13,193 bases of DNA from Rhodospirillales bacterium. Its GTDB lineage: Bacteria > Pseudomonadota > Alphaproteobacteria > Rhodospirillales > Casp-alpha2. The notes beneath the pieces were generated by a model that was not told where the DNA came from, made no database searches, and was given only the letters and a program-made list of their open reading frames with translations. Numbering within the stretch: the stretch's first letter is position 1; each line of letters opens with the position of its first letter. Made by a program: the position numbers and the translations under genes. The DNA is taken from the NCBI GenBank assembly GCA_028282185.1, contig JANQIJ010000227.1, positions 1 through 13,193 of the forward strand, written 5' to 3'. Below are positions 1-7,909 of the stretch, piece after piece.

Positions 1-1223
1 GCCGCGTGGTCGACGGCCTGGGCAACCCGATCGACGGCAAGGGCGAGATCGACGCCACCGAACGCCGCTTGGTCGAGGTCAAGGCCCCCGGCATCATCCC
101 GCGGAAATCGGTGCACGAGCCGGTGCAGACGGGCCTTAAGGCCATCGACAGCCTGATCCCCGTCGGCCGCGGCCAGCGGGAACTGATCATCGGCGACCGC
201 CAGACCGGCAAGACCGCGGTGATCGTCGACACGATCCTCAATCAGAAGTCGGTCAACGAGAACGCCAAGGACGAAGCGGAAAAGCTCTATTGCGTCTATG
301 TCGCCGTCGGCCAGAAGCGCTCCACCGTGGCCCAGTTGGTCAAGACCTTGGAAGACTACGACGCCATGAAGTATTCCATCGTCGTCGCGGCGACCGCGTC
401 GGAACCGGCGCCGATGCAGTTCCTGGCGCCCTATACGGGCTGCGCCATGGGCGAATACTTCCGAGACAACGGCATGCATGCCGTCATCTTCTATGACGAT
501 CTGTCGAAACAGGCCGTCGCCTATCGGCAGATGTCGCTGCTGCTTCGCCGCCCGCCGGGCCGCGAAGCCTATCCCGGCGACGTGTTCTACCTGCATTCCC
601 GTTTGCTGGAACGGGCGGCCAAGATGAACGACGACGAAGGCGCCGGCTCCCTGACCGCCCTGCCGGTCATCGAAACCCAGGCCGGCGACGTTTCGGCCTA
701 TATCCCGACCAACGTGATTTCCATCACCGACGGCCAGATCTTCCTGGAAACGGAACTGTTCTACAAGGGCATCCGCCCGGCGGTGAACGTCGGCCTTTCG
801 GTCTCGCGGGTGGGCTCCTCGGCCCAGGTGAAGGCGATGAAACAGGTCGCCGGCTCGATCAAGCTGGAACTGGCGCAATACCGGGAAATGGCGGCCTTCG
901 CCCAGTTCGCGTCGGACCTGGACGCGGCGACGCAGAAGCTGCTGGCCCGGGGTGCCCGCCTGACGGAACTGCTGAAACAGCCGCAGTATTCGCCGCTGAC
1001 CGTGGCCGAACAGGTGGCGATCATCTTCGCCGGGACCAACGGCTTCACGGACGGCATCGCCGTCGGCGACGTCACGACCTATGAAAACCGGTTGCTCGAC
1101 GTGCTGCGCGACAAGGGCAAACACATCCTCGACACCATCACCGAGGAAAAGGCCCTGTCGGACGAAACCACCGAGAAGCTGAAGGCGTTCCTCGACGACT
1201 TCACCAAGTCCTTCGCCGCCTAA
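1..1223 (+). CDS. atpA: F0F1 ATP synthase subunit alpha, 5'-truncated
   Basis: Alpha subunit of the F1 catalytic head; with beta it forms the alpha3beta3 ring on the cytoplasmic face of the membrane and carries the non-catalytic nucleotide sites. The reading frame is open to the left edge (codons from base 3), and 406 residues are present, so about 100 N-terminal residues (beta-barrel domain) lie outside the window. Counting from the Val at base 6, the P-loop GDRQTGKT is at residues 63-70. The SRVGSSAQ segment, whose Arg (residue 268, codon 807-809) corresponds to the alpha arginine finger reaching into the beta catalytic site, is also present. The C-terminal helical domain is complete and ends at TAA 1221-1223. 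It is the first visible gene of an atpA-G-D-C operon, with atpG starting 50 bp downstream. Identity is certain; only the N-terminus is unseen. Confidence 0.98.
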   Translation, partial: RVVDGLGNPIDGKGEIDATERRLVEVKAPGIIPRKSVHEPVQTGLKAIDSLIPVGRGQRELIIGDRQTGKTAVIVDTILNQKSVNENAKDEAEKLYCVYVAVGQKRSTVAQLVKTLEDYDAMKYSIVVAATASEPAPMQFLAPYTGCAMGEYFRDNGMHAVIFYDDLSKQAVAYRQMSLLLRRPPGREAYPGDVFYLHSRLLERAAKMNDDEGAGSLTALPVIETQAGDVSAYIPTNVISITDGQIFLETELFYKGIRPAVNVGLSVSRVGSSAQVKAMKQVAGSIKLELAQYREMAAFAQFASDLDAATQKLLARGARLTELLKQPQYSPLTVAEQVAIIFAGTNGFTDGIAVGDVTTYENRLLDVLRDKGKHILDTITEEKALSDETTEKLKAFLDDFTKSFAA

Positions 1224-1257
1224 GGCGGGGCGTGATTGGACCGAATTAGCGGTAACG

Positions 1258-1273
1258 AAGGAACGGCGTTCCC
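1258..1273 (+). promoter_or_regulatory. atpG ribosome-binding site inside a small hairpin
   Basis: The Shine-Dalgarno AAGGA (1258-1262) of atpG overlaps the left arm of a perfect 5-bp hairpin: GGAAC (1260-1264), loop GGC, GTTCC (1268-1272). It ends one base before the ATG. In RNA this would partly hide the ribosome-binding site, which could lower gamma translation relative to alpha and beta. The palindrome is directly visible; the effect on translation is inference. Confidence 0.5.
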
Positions 1274-2164
1274 ATGCCCTCTTTGAAGGATCTGAAAATC
1301 CGGATCAACAGCGTCAAGTCGACGCAGAAGATCACCTCGGCCATGAAGATGGTGGCCGCGGCCAAGCTGCGCCGGGCGCAGGAAGGCGCCGAGGCCGCCC
1401 GGCCCTATGCGCTGCGCATGGAAGGCATGGTCGGTGCCATCGGCGCGTCCATCGGCGATCCCGAAGGCGCGCCCAGGATGCTCGCCGGCACCGGCCAGGA
1501 CAAGGTCCACCTGTTGGTCGCCTGCACCGCCGACCGAGGCCTCTGCGGCGGGTTCAACGGATCGATCGTGCGCGACGTGCGCAATCTGGCGCGCCAGCTC
1601 AAAGGCGGCGGCAAGACGGTGAAGATCCTCTGCGTCGGACGCAAGGCGCGCGACCTTCTGAAACGCGATTTCCAATCGGACATCGTCGACACGGTGGAAG
1701 GCATCGGCAAGAAAGGCATCGAATACGACGAAGCCGCCGGCGTCGCCGCGACGATCACGGACATGTTCGACGCGGGCGAATTCGACGTCTGCACCATCGT
1801 GTTCAACCGCTTCAAATCGGCCATGACCCAGGTCGTCACCCGCCAACAGTTGATCCCCTTCCAACTGCCGGAAGCCGACGACGAGGCCGAGAAACCGGAG
1901 GGCCCCTCGGCCATTTACATCTACGAGCCGGAGGAAGAGGAAATCCTCGCCGATCTTTTGCCCCGCAACATGGCGGTGCAGGTCTTCCAGGCGCTTTTGG
2001 AGAGCGCTGCCTCCGAGCACGGGGCCAGGATGACCGCCATGGACTCAGCGACCCGCAACGCCGGCGACATGATCGACAACCTGACGCTGACCTACAACCG
2101 GACGCGTCAGGCCTTCATCACCAAGGAACTCATCGAAATCATCTCGGGCGCGGAAGCGCTTTAA
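1274..2164 (+). CDS. atpG: F0F1 ATP synthase subunit gamma
   Basis: Gamma subunit, the rotating central stalk that couples proton flow through the membrane c-ring to conformational change in alpha3beta3. The protein is 296 aa, the usual length for the family. The N-terminal coiled-coil helix (PSLKDLKIRINSVKSTQKIT, then SAMKMVAAAKLRR) and C-terminal helix (YNRTRQAFITKELIEI) are both intact; these pair inside the alpha/beta ring. The Rossmann-like middle contains the conserved DRGLCGGFN stretch. A Glu-rich loop (EADDEAEKPEG) near residue 200 matches a region that varies among alphaproteobacteria. The start is ATG 1274, preceded by AAGGA 11 bases upstream. The gene follows atpA by 50 bp. Its TAA stop touches the first base of the inverted-repeat element that separates it from atpD. 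Confidence 0.98.
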   Translation: MPSLKDLKIRINSVKSTQKITSAMKMVAAAKLRRAQEGAEAARPYALRMEGMVGAIGASIGDPEGAPRMLAGTGQDKVHLLVACTADRGLCGGFNGSIVRDVRNLARQLKGGGKTVKILCVGRKARDLLKRDFQSDIVDTVEGIGKKGIEYDEAAGVAATITDMFDAGEFDVCTIVFNRFKSAMTQVVTRQQLIPFQLPEADDEAEKPEGPSAIYIYEPEEEEILADLLPRNMAVQVFQALLESAASEHGARMTAMDSATRNAGDMIDNLTLTYNRTRQAFITKELIEIISGAEAL

Positions 2165-2437
2165 GCAGGTCACTGAAGAACTCTGAAGAGGCTGCGAAAC
2201 ATGGAAAATTTTCGAGGATTAGGAGGAAGACGCGCCGTGATGCCGGGAGCATCACAAGCGGCATCCGACGCGATCATTCGGTCATTTTCCGGTTTCCCTT
2301 CGGGTTACGGCGTGACATGCCGTCTGGTTCGTTGCACGGTTTCGACGATGCGCCCAGCATCGCCTTCATCCCTGCGCCTGCCATACGGCATGTCCGGCCA
2401 GTAACGCAGTCCTGCCAGGGTTCTTCAGTGGCCTGCT
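2164..2437. repeat. MITE-like element with terminal inverted repeats between atpG and atpD
   Basis: The whole atpG-atpD gap is bounded by long inverted arms. Bases 2164-2196 (beginning AGCAGGTCACTGAAGAAC) pair with 2405-2437 (ending GTTCTTCAGTGGCCTGCT). By hand, 26 of 33 positions are Watson-Crick and four more are G-T; the outer 18 match at 17. The left arm starts on the last base of the atpG stop and the right arm ends 16 bases before the atpD Shine-Dalgarno (GGGAG 2453-2457). Size (~274 bp), terminal inverted repeats and lack of a convincing gene fit a miniature inverted-repeat element or a decayed insertion sequence. I see no clear target-site duplication. The alternative is a native structured spacer in the atp mRNA. 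No family is assigned. Confidence 0.55.
2237..2405 (+). other. Nested stem-loops inside the atpG-atpD spacer
   Basis: Three structures are visible. First, a perfect 7-bp hairpin: GTGATGC (2237-2243), loop CGGGA, GCATCAC (2249-2255). Second, a large stem: GACATGCCGTCTGG (2314-2327) pairs with CCATACGGCATGTC (2381-2394) at 13 of 14 positions, extended outward by GTTAC (2304-2308) with GTAAC (2401-2405). Third, exactly concentric with that stem, an apical hairpin CGATGC (2346-2351), loop GCCCA, GCATCG (2357-2362). The first and third share the GATGC/GCATC stem, and their loops (GGG versus CCC) could pair with each other. The pairings are read directly; folding in the cell is inferred. Confidence 0.5.
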
Positions 2438-2468
2438 GTTGACCGATCAGAACGGGAGTAAGTTAGAA

Positions 2469-3893
<1,425 letters not shown>

Positions 3894-3910
3894 ATCATCG
3901 TCGCGGCACT

Positions 3911-3978
3911 GGCCCTCTCCCCCACCCGGCCACGCACGAGCGTATCACGTGACGGGTGACCGGGCAGGAGAGAGGGCC
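3911..3978. repeat. REP-like palindrome between atpD and atpC
   Basis: Arms GGCCCTCTCCCCCACCCGG (3911-3929) and CCGGGCAGGAGAGAGGGCC (3960-3978) are complementary at 16 of 19 positions, around a 30-base loop. The loop holds a smaller hairpin (ACGC-ACGA-GCGT, 3932-3943) and the 8-base palindrome TCACGTGA (3945-3952). CCCTCTCCC/GGGAGAGGG palindromes are a common type of dispersed intergenic repeat in proteobacterial genomes. Here it would form a strong hairpin in the mRNA between beta and epsilon and could stabilise the 3' end of the atpAGD message or partially end transcription. There is no T-run after it, so it is not a classical terminator. Confidence 0.6.
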
Positions 3979-3999
3979 GCAATAAAAGGAATCTGAACC

Positions 4000-4404
4000 A
4001 TGGCCGATACGATTCAGTTCGAACTGGTCTCGCCGCAGGAGCAAGTGGCCTCTGAAGCGGTCGAGATGGTCGTGATCCCCGGCGGCGAGGGCGACCTGGG
4101 CGTGTTGCCCGGCCATTCGCTCTTGATCGGCACCGTGCGGCCGGGCGTCATCGCCATGCACGCGGGCGGTAAGGTAACCAGCGAGATCTTCGTCGCCGGC
4201 GGCTTCGTCGAAATCAACCCGGAAGCCTGCACCGTCCTGGCCGAGGAAGCGATCCCCGTCGGCGCCTTGGACAAATCCGCCGCCGCGAGCCGCCTGGACG
4301 CCGCGCAACGGGCACTGGGCGAGGCGGGCGAGGATGCCCGGGCCCAGGCCTCGGCGGAAGCGGAAATCAAGATCGCCGAAGCGATGGTCGCCGCCGCCGC
4401 TTAG
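4000..4404 (+). CDS. atpC: F0F1 ATP synthase subunit epsilon
   Basis: Epsilon subunit, part of the central stalk with gamma; it helps connect F1 to the c-ring and can inhibit ATP hydrolysis. The protein is 134 aa, normal for alphaproteobacteria. The N-terminal beta-sandwich shows the conserved GGEGDLGVLPGHSLLI and VRPGVIAM stretches. An Ala-rich C-terminal two-helix region (AQRALGEAGEDARAQA) follows. ATG 4000 is preceded by AAGGA (3986-3990), 9 bases away. It is the last atp gene. The next gene, 48 bp downstream, is convergent (ends at 4453), and no hairpin with a T-run is visible in that gap. Confidence 0.97.
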   Translation: MADTIQFELVSPQEQVASEAVEMVVIPGGEGDLGVLPGHSLLIGTVRPGVIAMHAGGKVTSEIFVAGGFVEINPEACTVLAEEAIPVGALDKSAAASRLDAAQRALGEAGEDARAQASAEAEIKIAEAMVAAAA

Positions 4405-4452
4405 GCCCCGGTATCATCCGAAGTCTGCAAGGCGACCCAGATCCTATCCATG

Positions 4453-5610
4453 CTACTTGGGCAGGTAGACCTTGTTCCAGCGCTGTGGCAGCACATCACC
4501 CCCCAAAGGTGAAATAAGAACGAAGGCGCCGGTCCGCTCTGCATCTATCGCGTGAAGCGCTTCTGACCCCGTACCTTCCGGCAACGCCATGGGCCATTCG
4601 TATAGGGCCTCGCATCCCCTCTCAACCGGGAGCGGTTGTGTACAACTTGCCGAGACACCGTAAATGGAAATCTTGCCTTTACCGTCGAAGTTCGTACCGC
4701 TGCTCGAGACATAAAGCTTCGAATCCTCGACCGTTAAACCATAGACCCCGTTTTGGCCGAAACATCGAAGCTGCTGCAGGAAAGTCCCGTCCGTTTTGAT
4801 GATCTGGACACGGTGATTTAGAGCATCCGCAACGAACACGCGGTCGCAGGAGTCCACGTCAATGGCATGGGGAAGGTTGAATTCCTTTTCGCCCGATCCC
4901 GGCTTATCATCAGGCGCGGACCATACTGTCTCCACTTTGCCATTTACAATATCGATGGATAGAACTCGGTTGTTCAGTCCGTCCAAATCCCCGTCCGTAA
5001 CCCACATTTTGTTGTCGCCCTGGAAGGCAACGTCGGTAACCTTGTCGAATTGGACGGGATCAATTCCGGTCCCCTCGCTGTTCTCGCCACAAGTGCCGAT
5101 GCTGCCGAGATAACTTCCTTCCGGCGTGAACTTCTTGATGCAGTGTCCGTAACTGGTTCCGCCGGTCGTGATCGGCGGCGCCATATCGGTAATCCAAACG
5201 ACGGTCCTGCCGTCGGACAAAACCTGGAAGGTAAGCGAATGGGGCTCTCCCAATTTATCCTCATCCCAAGACCGGATGTGCCGCCCGTCGAGCGTCCATA
5301 TGGAGACAGCCGGCGCACCACGCTGCACGACGTAAATTTGTCTTTCATCAGGCGTCAGCGCCATCCAACTGACATTGGAGAAATCAAAACCCGAGTTCCG
5401 CATGAACAATGGGTCCGGAACGTAGGCCCTGAATACGGGGTCCAAGGACGTCGCGCCCGATGGCGCCGACAGTAGAGCCAAGATCAAGAAAGCACCGGTG
5501 ATCGAAGCAGCGCTCCGCACCGTCGCCATTGCCCTTCGACGCGCGCCCAAAAGCTTTGAATAACGTTTCTGTTTTGAGTTAGGCATCGACGGGGATTGCG
5601 GTCCAACCAT
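4453..5610 (-). CDS. Exported NHL-type beta-propeller, PAL-like
   Basis: Predicted secreted or periplasmic propeller protein of 385 aa (start ATG 5610). A hydrophobic signal-like segment (ITGAFLILALLSAPSGA, about residues 37-53) follows a basic stretch GARRR. NHL repeats follow, clearest at FNLPHAIDVDSCDRVFVADA and NHRVQIIKTDGTFL. The spacing resembles peptidyl-alpha-hydroxyglycine lyase (PAL): an RG in the first blade (R97), PHS (H124), LPHAI (H248) and ALHAI (H353) could match the PAL catalytic Arg and three zinc His. The conserved Tyr of PAL (after VTDG) is not evident, so activity is doubtful. Six Cys in the mature part allow disulfides. ATG 5610 overlaps the upstream stop as TGATG, suggesting coupling, but ATG 5586 or ATG 5529 (which would give a compact signal peptide) are alternatives. 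Propeller fold is likely; the enzyme role is a hypothesis. Confidence 0.75.
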   Translation of the reverse strand: MVGPQSPSMPNSKQKRYSKLLGARRRAMATVRSAASITGAFLILALLSAPSGATSLDPVFRAYVPDPLFMRNSGFDFSNVSWMALTPDERQIYVVQRGAPAVSIWTLDGRHIRSWDEDKLGEPHSLTFQVLSDGRTVVWITDMAPPITTGGTSYGHCIKKFTPEGSYLGSIGTCGENSEGTGIDPVQFDKVTDVAFQGDNKMWVTDGDLDGLNNRVLSIDIVNGKVETVWSAPDDKPGSGEKEFNLPHAIDVDSCDRVFVADALNHRVQIIKTDGTFLQQLRCFGQNGVYGLTVEDSKLYVSSSGTNFDGKGKISIYGVSASCTQPLPVERGCEALYEWPMALPEGTGSEALHAIDAERTGAFVLISPLGGDVLPQRWNKVYLPK

Positions 5611-6953
5611 CAGGACACACCGCTTTTCTTGTCTTTGCAAAGCTCAGGCAGGGTGAAGTATTCGCCGGAGAACCACGTCGTCTGTTCGTTGTAATTGTAA
5701 TAATCCGCGAGCGCGAGGCTCGTACCGCCCTCGGAAATCGTCGAGGCGGATTCCATGAACGTGACCGGCCGGCAGTGCTTGCCATTGTTCGATTGAGGCA
5801 GAAGGCTATACCAGGTCCATAGATACCTCCCCTGGGGATACTCTTTCGAGGGCGGGAACAGAACCGTAATCAGGTTTGTGGTCTGATTGGGCGAGAGCGC
5901 CGCATTATTCTTGATTGTGCCATGGATCGTTCCGTTCACGGACGGGATGCTGGCCCAGTCCGGGGGCTCCTGCCCCAGCCCCATGTTCTGGCAAGACGTA
6001 ACACCGAACCTGGCCGGGAAATTCAGCCCCCAATCGAACAAATAACCATCGCCCGCATGGGGCGGGGGCGTTGTCCCGCTCGGCGCGACGCCATACAAGA
6101 GTGCCTCCTGCATGAGGCATTTATAGGTCGGTTGGTAGGAATAGGACATCAGAGTCGCTTGAGCCCGGTCGGTCGCGACTTGGTAGTCCGTATCGGGCTT
6201 CCACTGATAGAGAACGACGGTGGGCAAAGGCAGGCTCATGGAGTCCACGGGCGTCATGACCGTGTTCATCCAGAAATGGGGATTCCACTCGATCAAATCG
6301 TAGCCGTCCGGATTTCCCGCCTGGAAGCCGTCTATGGAGGGGGCGACCCAAGTATCGGTCTTGGGTGTGTCCGTCGCTTCGAACGTTGGGAAATAGGTGA
6401 AGGAGAAATTCTGAAAAAACGCCAACTGGTCCGGATCGCCTTTGTCCGGCGCCGGGGGCGGTGCGCCGAACATCATTCGGAAAGGAAGTTCCGTGGTGCT
6501 GTCGAACCAAATCCATGTCGTCGCGTTCGAACCGGAAACAGGTTGCTTCCACCAATCGACCTCCTGCGCCTCCATCCAGTTCAAATACCCGGTATTGAAA
6601 TAGCTCGCATGGCTATCGAGCCACAAGGTCGTCGGCAGGGTCCAACCCATGTCCACGACCGACCAACTGACACCCAGGTCCCTGGAAACCCGGGTCTCGT
6701 CGGGTGTTATCTTGTACCACCAGGTGCCGTACTCCTGCCCGACGACGCAGATGGACATGACGTCGCCGTCGGAAAACGCAATATGGGCGAGGCAAAGCTG
6801 GTAGAACGGAATGGTTTTTGAATCTATAGGGGGCGGTGGACTGTAGGACTGCAGCAACGCCGTACATTCCCATTTATTGGGCAGAACCGGCGGGGCTGGA
6901 TCAGGCTTTGGGTTAAACGGCCAATCCGGATTCACGCTAACTGTCGCGTCCAC
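5610..6953 (-). CDS. Trp/Tyr/Pro-rich protein of unknown function
   Basis: I do not recognise the family. The frame is open from 7028, but the best start is GTG 6953: GGGGAGG (6967-6961) sits 7 bases before it, while ATG 7028 and ATG 6995 lack a good site. This gives 447 aa. No signal peptide or membrane span is visible. The protein is unusually rich in Trp, Tyr, Phe and Pro, for example EYGTWWYKIT, TWIWFDSTTELPFRMMFG, FFQNFSFTYFPTF and GRYLWTWYSLLPQ. Pro runs (SPPPP, GAPPPAP) and scattered Cys are also seen. This composition suggests a beta-rich, possibly ligand- or carbohydrate-binding protein, but that is inference. The TGA overlaps the ATG of the downstream propeller gene (TGATG), so the two are probably co-translated and work together. 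Codon choice looks less GC-biased than in the atp or uvrB genes, which would fit horizontal acquisition. Confidence 0.7.
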   Translation of the reverse strand: MDATVSVNPDWPFNPKPDPAPPVLPNKWECTALLQSYSPPPPIDSKTIPFYQLCLAHIAFSDGDVMSICVVGQEYGTWWYKITPDETRVSRDLGVSWSVVDMGWTLPTTLWLDSHASYFNTGYLNWMEAQEVDWWKQPVSGSNATTWIWFDSTTELPFRMMFGAPPPAPDKGDPDQLAFFQNFSFTYFPTFEATDTPKTDTWVAPSIDGFQAGNPDGYDLIEWNPHFWMNTVMTPVDSMSLPLPTVVLYQWKPDTDYQVATDRAQATLMSYSYQPTYKCLMQEALLYGVAPSGTTPPPHAGDGYLFDWGLNFPARFGVTSCQNMGLGQEPPDWASIPSVNGTIHGTIKNNAALSPNQTTNLITVLFPPSKEYPQGRYLWTWYSLLPQSNNGKHCRPVTFMESASTISEGGTSLALADYYNYNEQTTWFSGEYFTLPELCKDKKSGVS

Positions 6954-6960
6954 AATACTG

Positions 6961-6967
6961 CCTCCCC
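6961..6967 (-). promoter_or_regulatory. Strong Shine-Dalgarno deciding a GTG start
   Basis: On the - strand GGGGAGG is followed by 7 bases and GTG (6953-6951). This is the only good ribosome-binding site near the start of the 5610-6953 gene and is the reason for preferring GTG 6953 over the upstream in-frame ATGs at 7028 and 6995. Confidence 0.6.
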
Positions 6968-7071
6968 TGTTTCCTGCGTGGAGACGGAACGACATCCGTC
7001 TCGGTTGGCAGGCATCCCCGGCGGTCATGATTCAAGCGGCATACCCGCCTGCGGCCACAACATCCATCCAA

Positions 7072-7135
7072 GGTATTTACTATTATAAAATTTATCATAT
7101 AAATATATACACGTTTTTCGTGATATTTGCATCAA
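7072..7135. promoter_or_regulatory. AT-rich control region with TATAAT and a hairpin operator
   Basis: The 342-bp space between the divergent genes starting at 6953 (-) and 7296 (+) contains a run of almost pure A/T in an otherwise GC-rich window. On the - strand a perfect TATAAT lies at 7087-7082, without a good -35, upstream of the two-gene block. Nearby, CACG-TTTTT-CGTG (7110-7122) is a perfect inverted repeat, slightly extended by flanking TATA/GATA, and could be an operator or a small hairpin. AT-rich islands of this kind are typical upstream of acquired genes and can bind nucleoid silencers. I see no gene here; the promoter call is moderate to weak. Confidence 0.4.
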
Positions 7136-7253
7136 GCCTTTCTTTAAACGACCCGTTGCTTGGTCATTTTCGGCACTCACGCGCACCGACGCCGGCCGCG
7201 CAGAAGACGGGCCACCGGACATCTTTTTCTTTGCCGCCGAGCGGCCCCCGACC

Positions 7254-7262
7254 TGCTATATT
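7254..7262 (+). promoter_or_regulatory. Extended -10 promoter for sixA
   Basis: TGCTATATT contains an extended -10 (TG, one base, TATATT at 7257-7262). Transcription would start near 7269, leaving a short leader with GGGAG (7283-7287) before ATG 7296. The -35 is weak: TTGCCG at 7231-7236 is 20 bases away, longer than ideal. Confidence 0.45.
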
Positions 7263-7295
7263 CCGAAAAACGAACGGCACGAGGGAGTCCGATCC

Positions 7296-7778
7296 ATGCG
7301 CCTTTATCTCGTCCGCCACGGCTTGGCCGTGACCAAGGACGAAAACCCCGACCGGCCGCTCAGCGACCAGGGCCAGAAGGACGTGGACCGCATGGCCTCG
7401 TTCCTGGGCCGCGCCGGTGTCAGGGTCGGGCGCGTGCTGCATTCGGAAATCCTCCGCGCGCAGCAGACGGCGCTGGCCTTCTCTCCGGTCATCGGTCCCG
7501 GCATGATCGTCGAGGAAATGAAGGATCTGAAACCGTCGTCCAGGCTCGACACCCTGGTCGAATTGGCGGGCCAATGGACCGAGGATACCATGGTCGTCGG
7601 TCACGACCCCTTCATGAGCCGCGTCGCGTCTTACTTTGTCGCCGGCGAGCCCGACGCCGGCGTCTTCGCCTTCGACCCCGGCGCCGTGGCCTGCCTGGAG
7701 CGCGACCCGATCATCACCGACAAGGGCGGCCATTGGTCGCTCATGTGGCACATGACGCCGGGGTTGTTGGGGGGGTAA
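7296..7778 (+). CDS. sixA: Phosphohistidine phosphatase, SixA family
   Basis: Small histidine-phosphatase-superfamily enzyme of 160 aa, a normal size for SixA, which removes phosphate from phosphohistidine in phosphorelay or PTS proteins in the cytoplasm. The N-terminal LVRHG (R7, H8 catalytic nucleophile), the SEILRAQQTA motif (R54, phosphate binding) and VVGHDPF (H103, second catalytic His) are all present and correctly spaced. The start ATG 7296 has GGGAG eight bases upstream. It is transcribed alone, divergent from the 5610-6953 gene and convergent with the cupin genes; the convergent gap is occupied by two palindromic repeats. The in vivo substrate is not known from sequence. Confidence 0.92.
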   Translation: MRLYLVRHGLAVTKDENPDRPLSDQGQKDVDRMASFLGRAGVRVGRVLHSEILRAQQTALAFSPVIGPGMIVEEMKDLKPSSRLDTLVELAGQWTEDTMVVGHDPFMSRVASYFVAGEPDAGVFAFDPGAVACLERDPIITDKGGHWSLMWHMTPGLLGG

Positions 7779-7780
7779 CC

Positions 7781-7822
7781 GCAAACCCCGAGCGGATCAG
7801 CGATCCGCGACGACGCGTTTGC
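7781..7822. repeat. Palindromic repeat, copy 1
   Basis: A 42-base imperfect palindrome. The outer arms are GCAAAC (7781-7786) and GTTTGC (7817-7822). The perfect inner 7-bp stem GCGGATC (7792-7798) / GATCCGC (7802-7808) has a 3-base loop AGC. It begins two bases after the sixA stop and could act as a transcription-ending or mRNA-protecting hairpin. It is almost identical to the copy at 7835-7876. Confidence 0.8.
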
Positions 7823-7834
7823 GCGAAAGAAAAA

Positions 7835-7876
7835 GCAAACCCCGAGCGGATCAGCGACCCGCGACGACGCGTTTGC
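7835..7876. repeat. Palindromic repeat, copy 2
   Basis: Second copy of the repeat at 7781-7822, offset by 54 bases, same orientation, 41 of 42 identical. The one change (T to C, giving GACCCGC) breaks one base pair of the inner stem. The copies are separated by 12 bases (GCGAAAGAAAAA). The pair occupies the gap between convergent sixA and the cupin pseudogene. Two near-identical tandem palindromes suggest a REP-type repeat family dispersed in this genome. Confidence 0.8.
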
Positions 7877-7909
7877 CCAGATGCCCAGAACCCTACATTG
7901 CTCACCGAC

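Noticed and set aside
2201..2404. 67-aa open frame inside the atpG-atpD spacer
   Set aside because: No convincing Shine-Dalgarno or recognisable motif, and the region is dominated by inverted repeats that explain its structure.
2439..2468. TTG start adding ten residues to AtpD
   Set aside because: It lies at the edge of the inverted-repeat element; ATG 2469 has a proper ribosome-binding site and matches the family N-terminus.
4405..4452. Terminator between convergent atpC and propeller genes
   Set aside because: I looked for a stem with a T-run on either strand and saw none.
7781..7876. CRISPR-like repeats
   Set aside because: Only two copies with a 12-base gap, strongly palindromic over their full length, no cas genes nearby.
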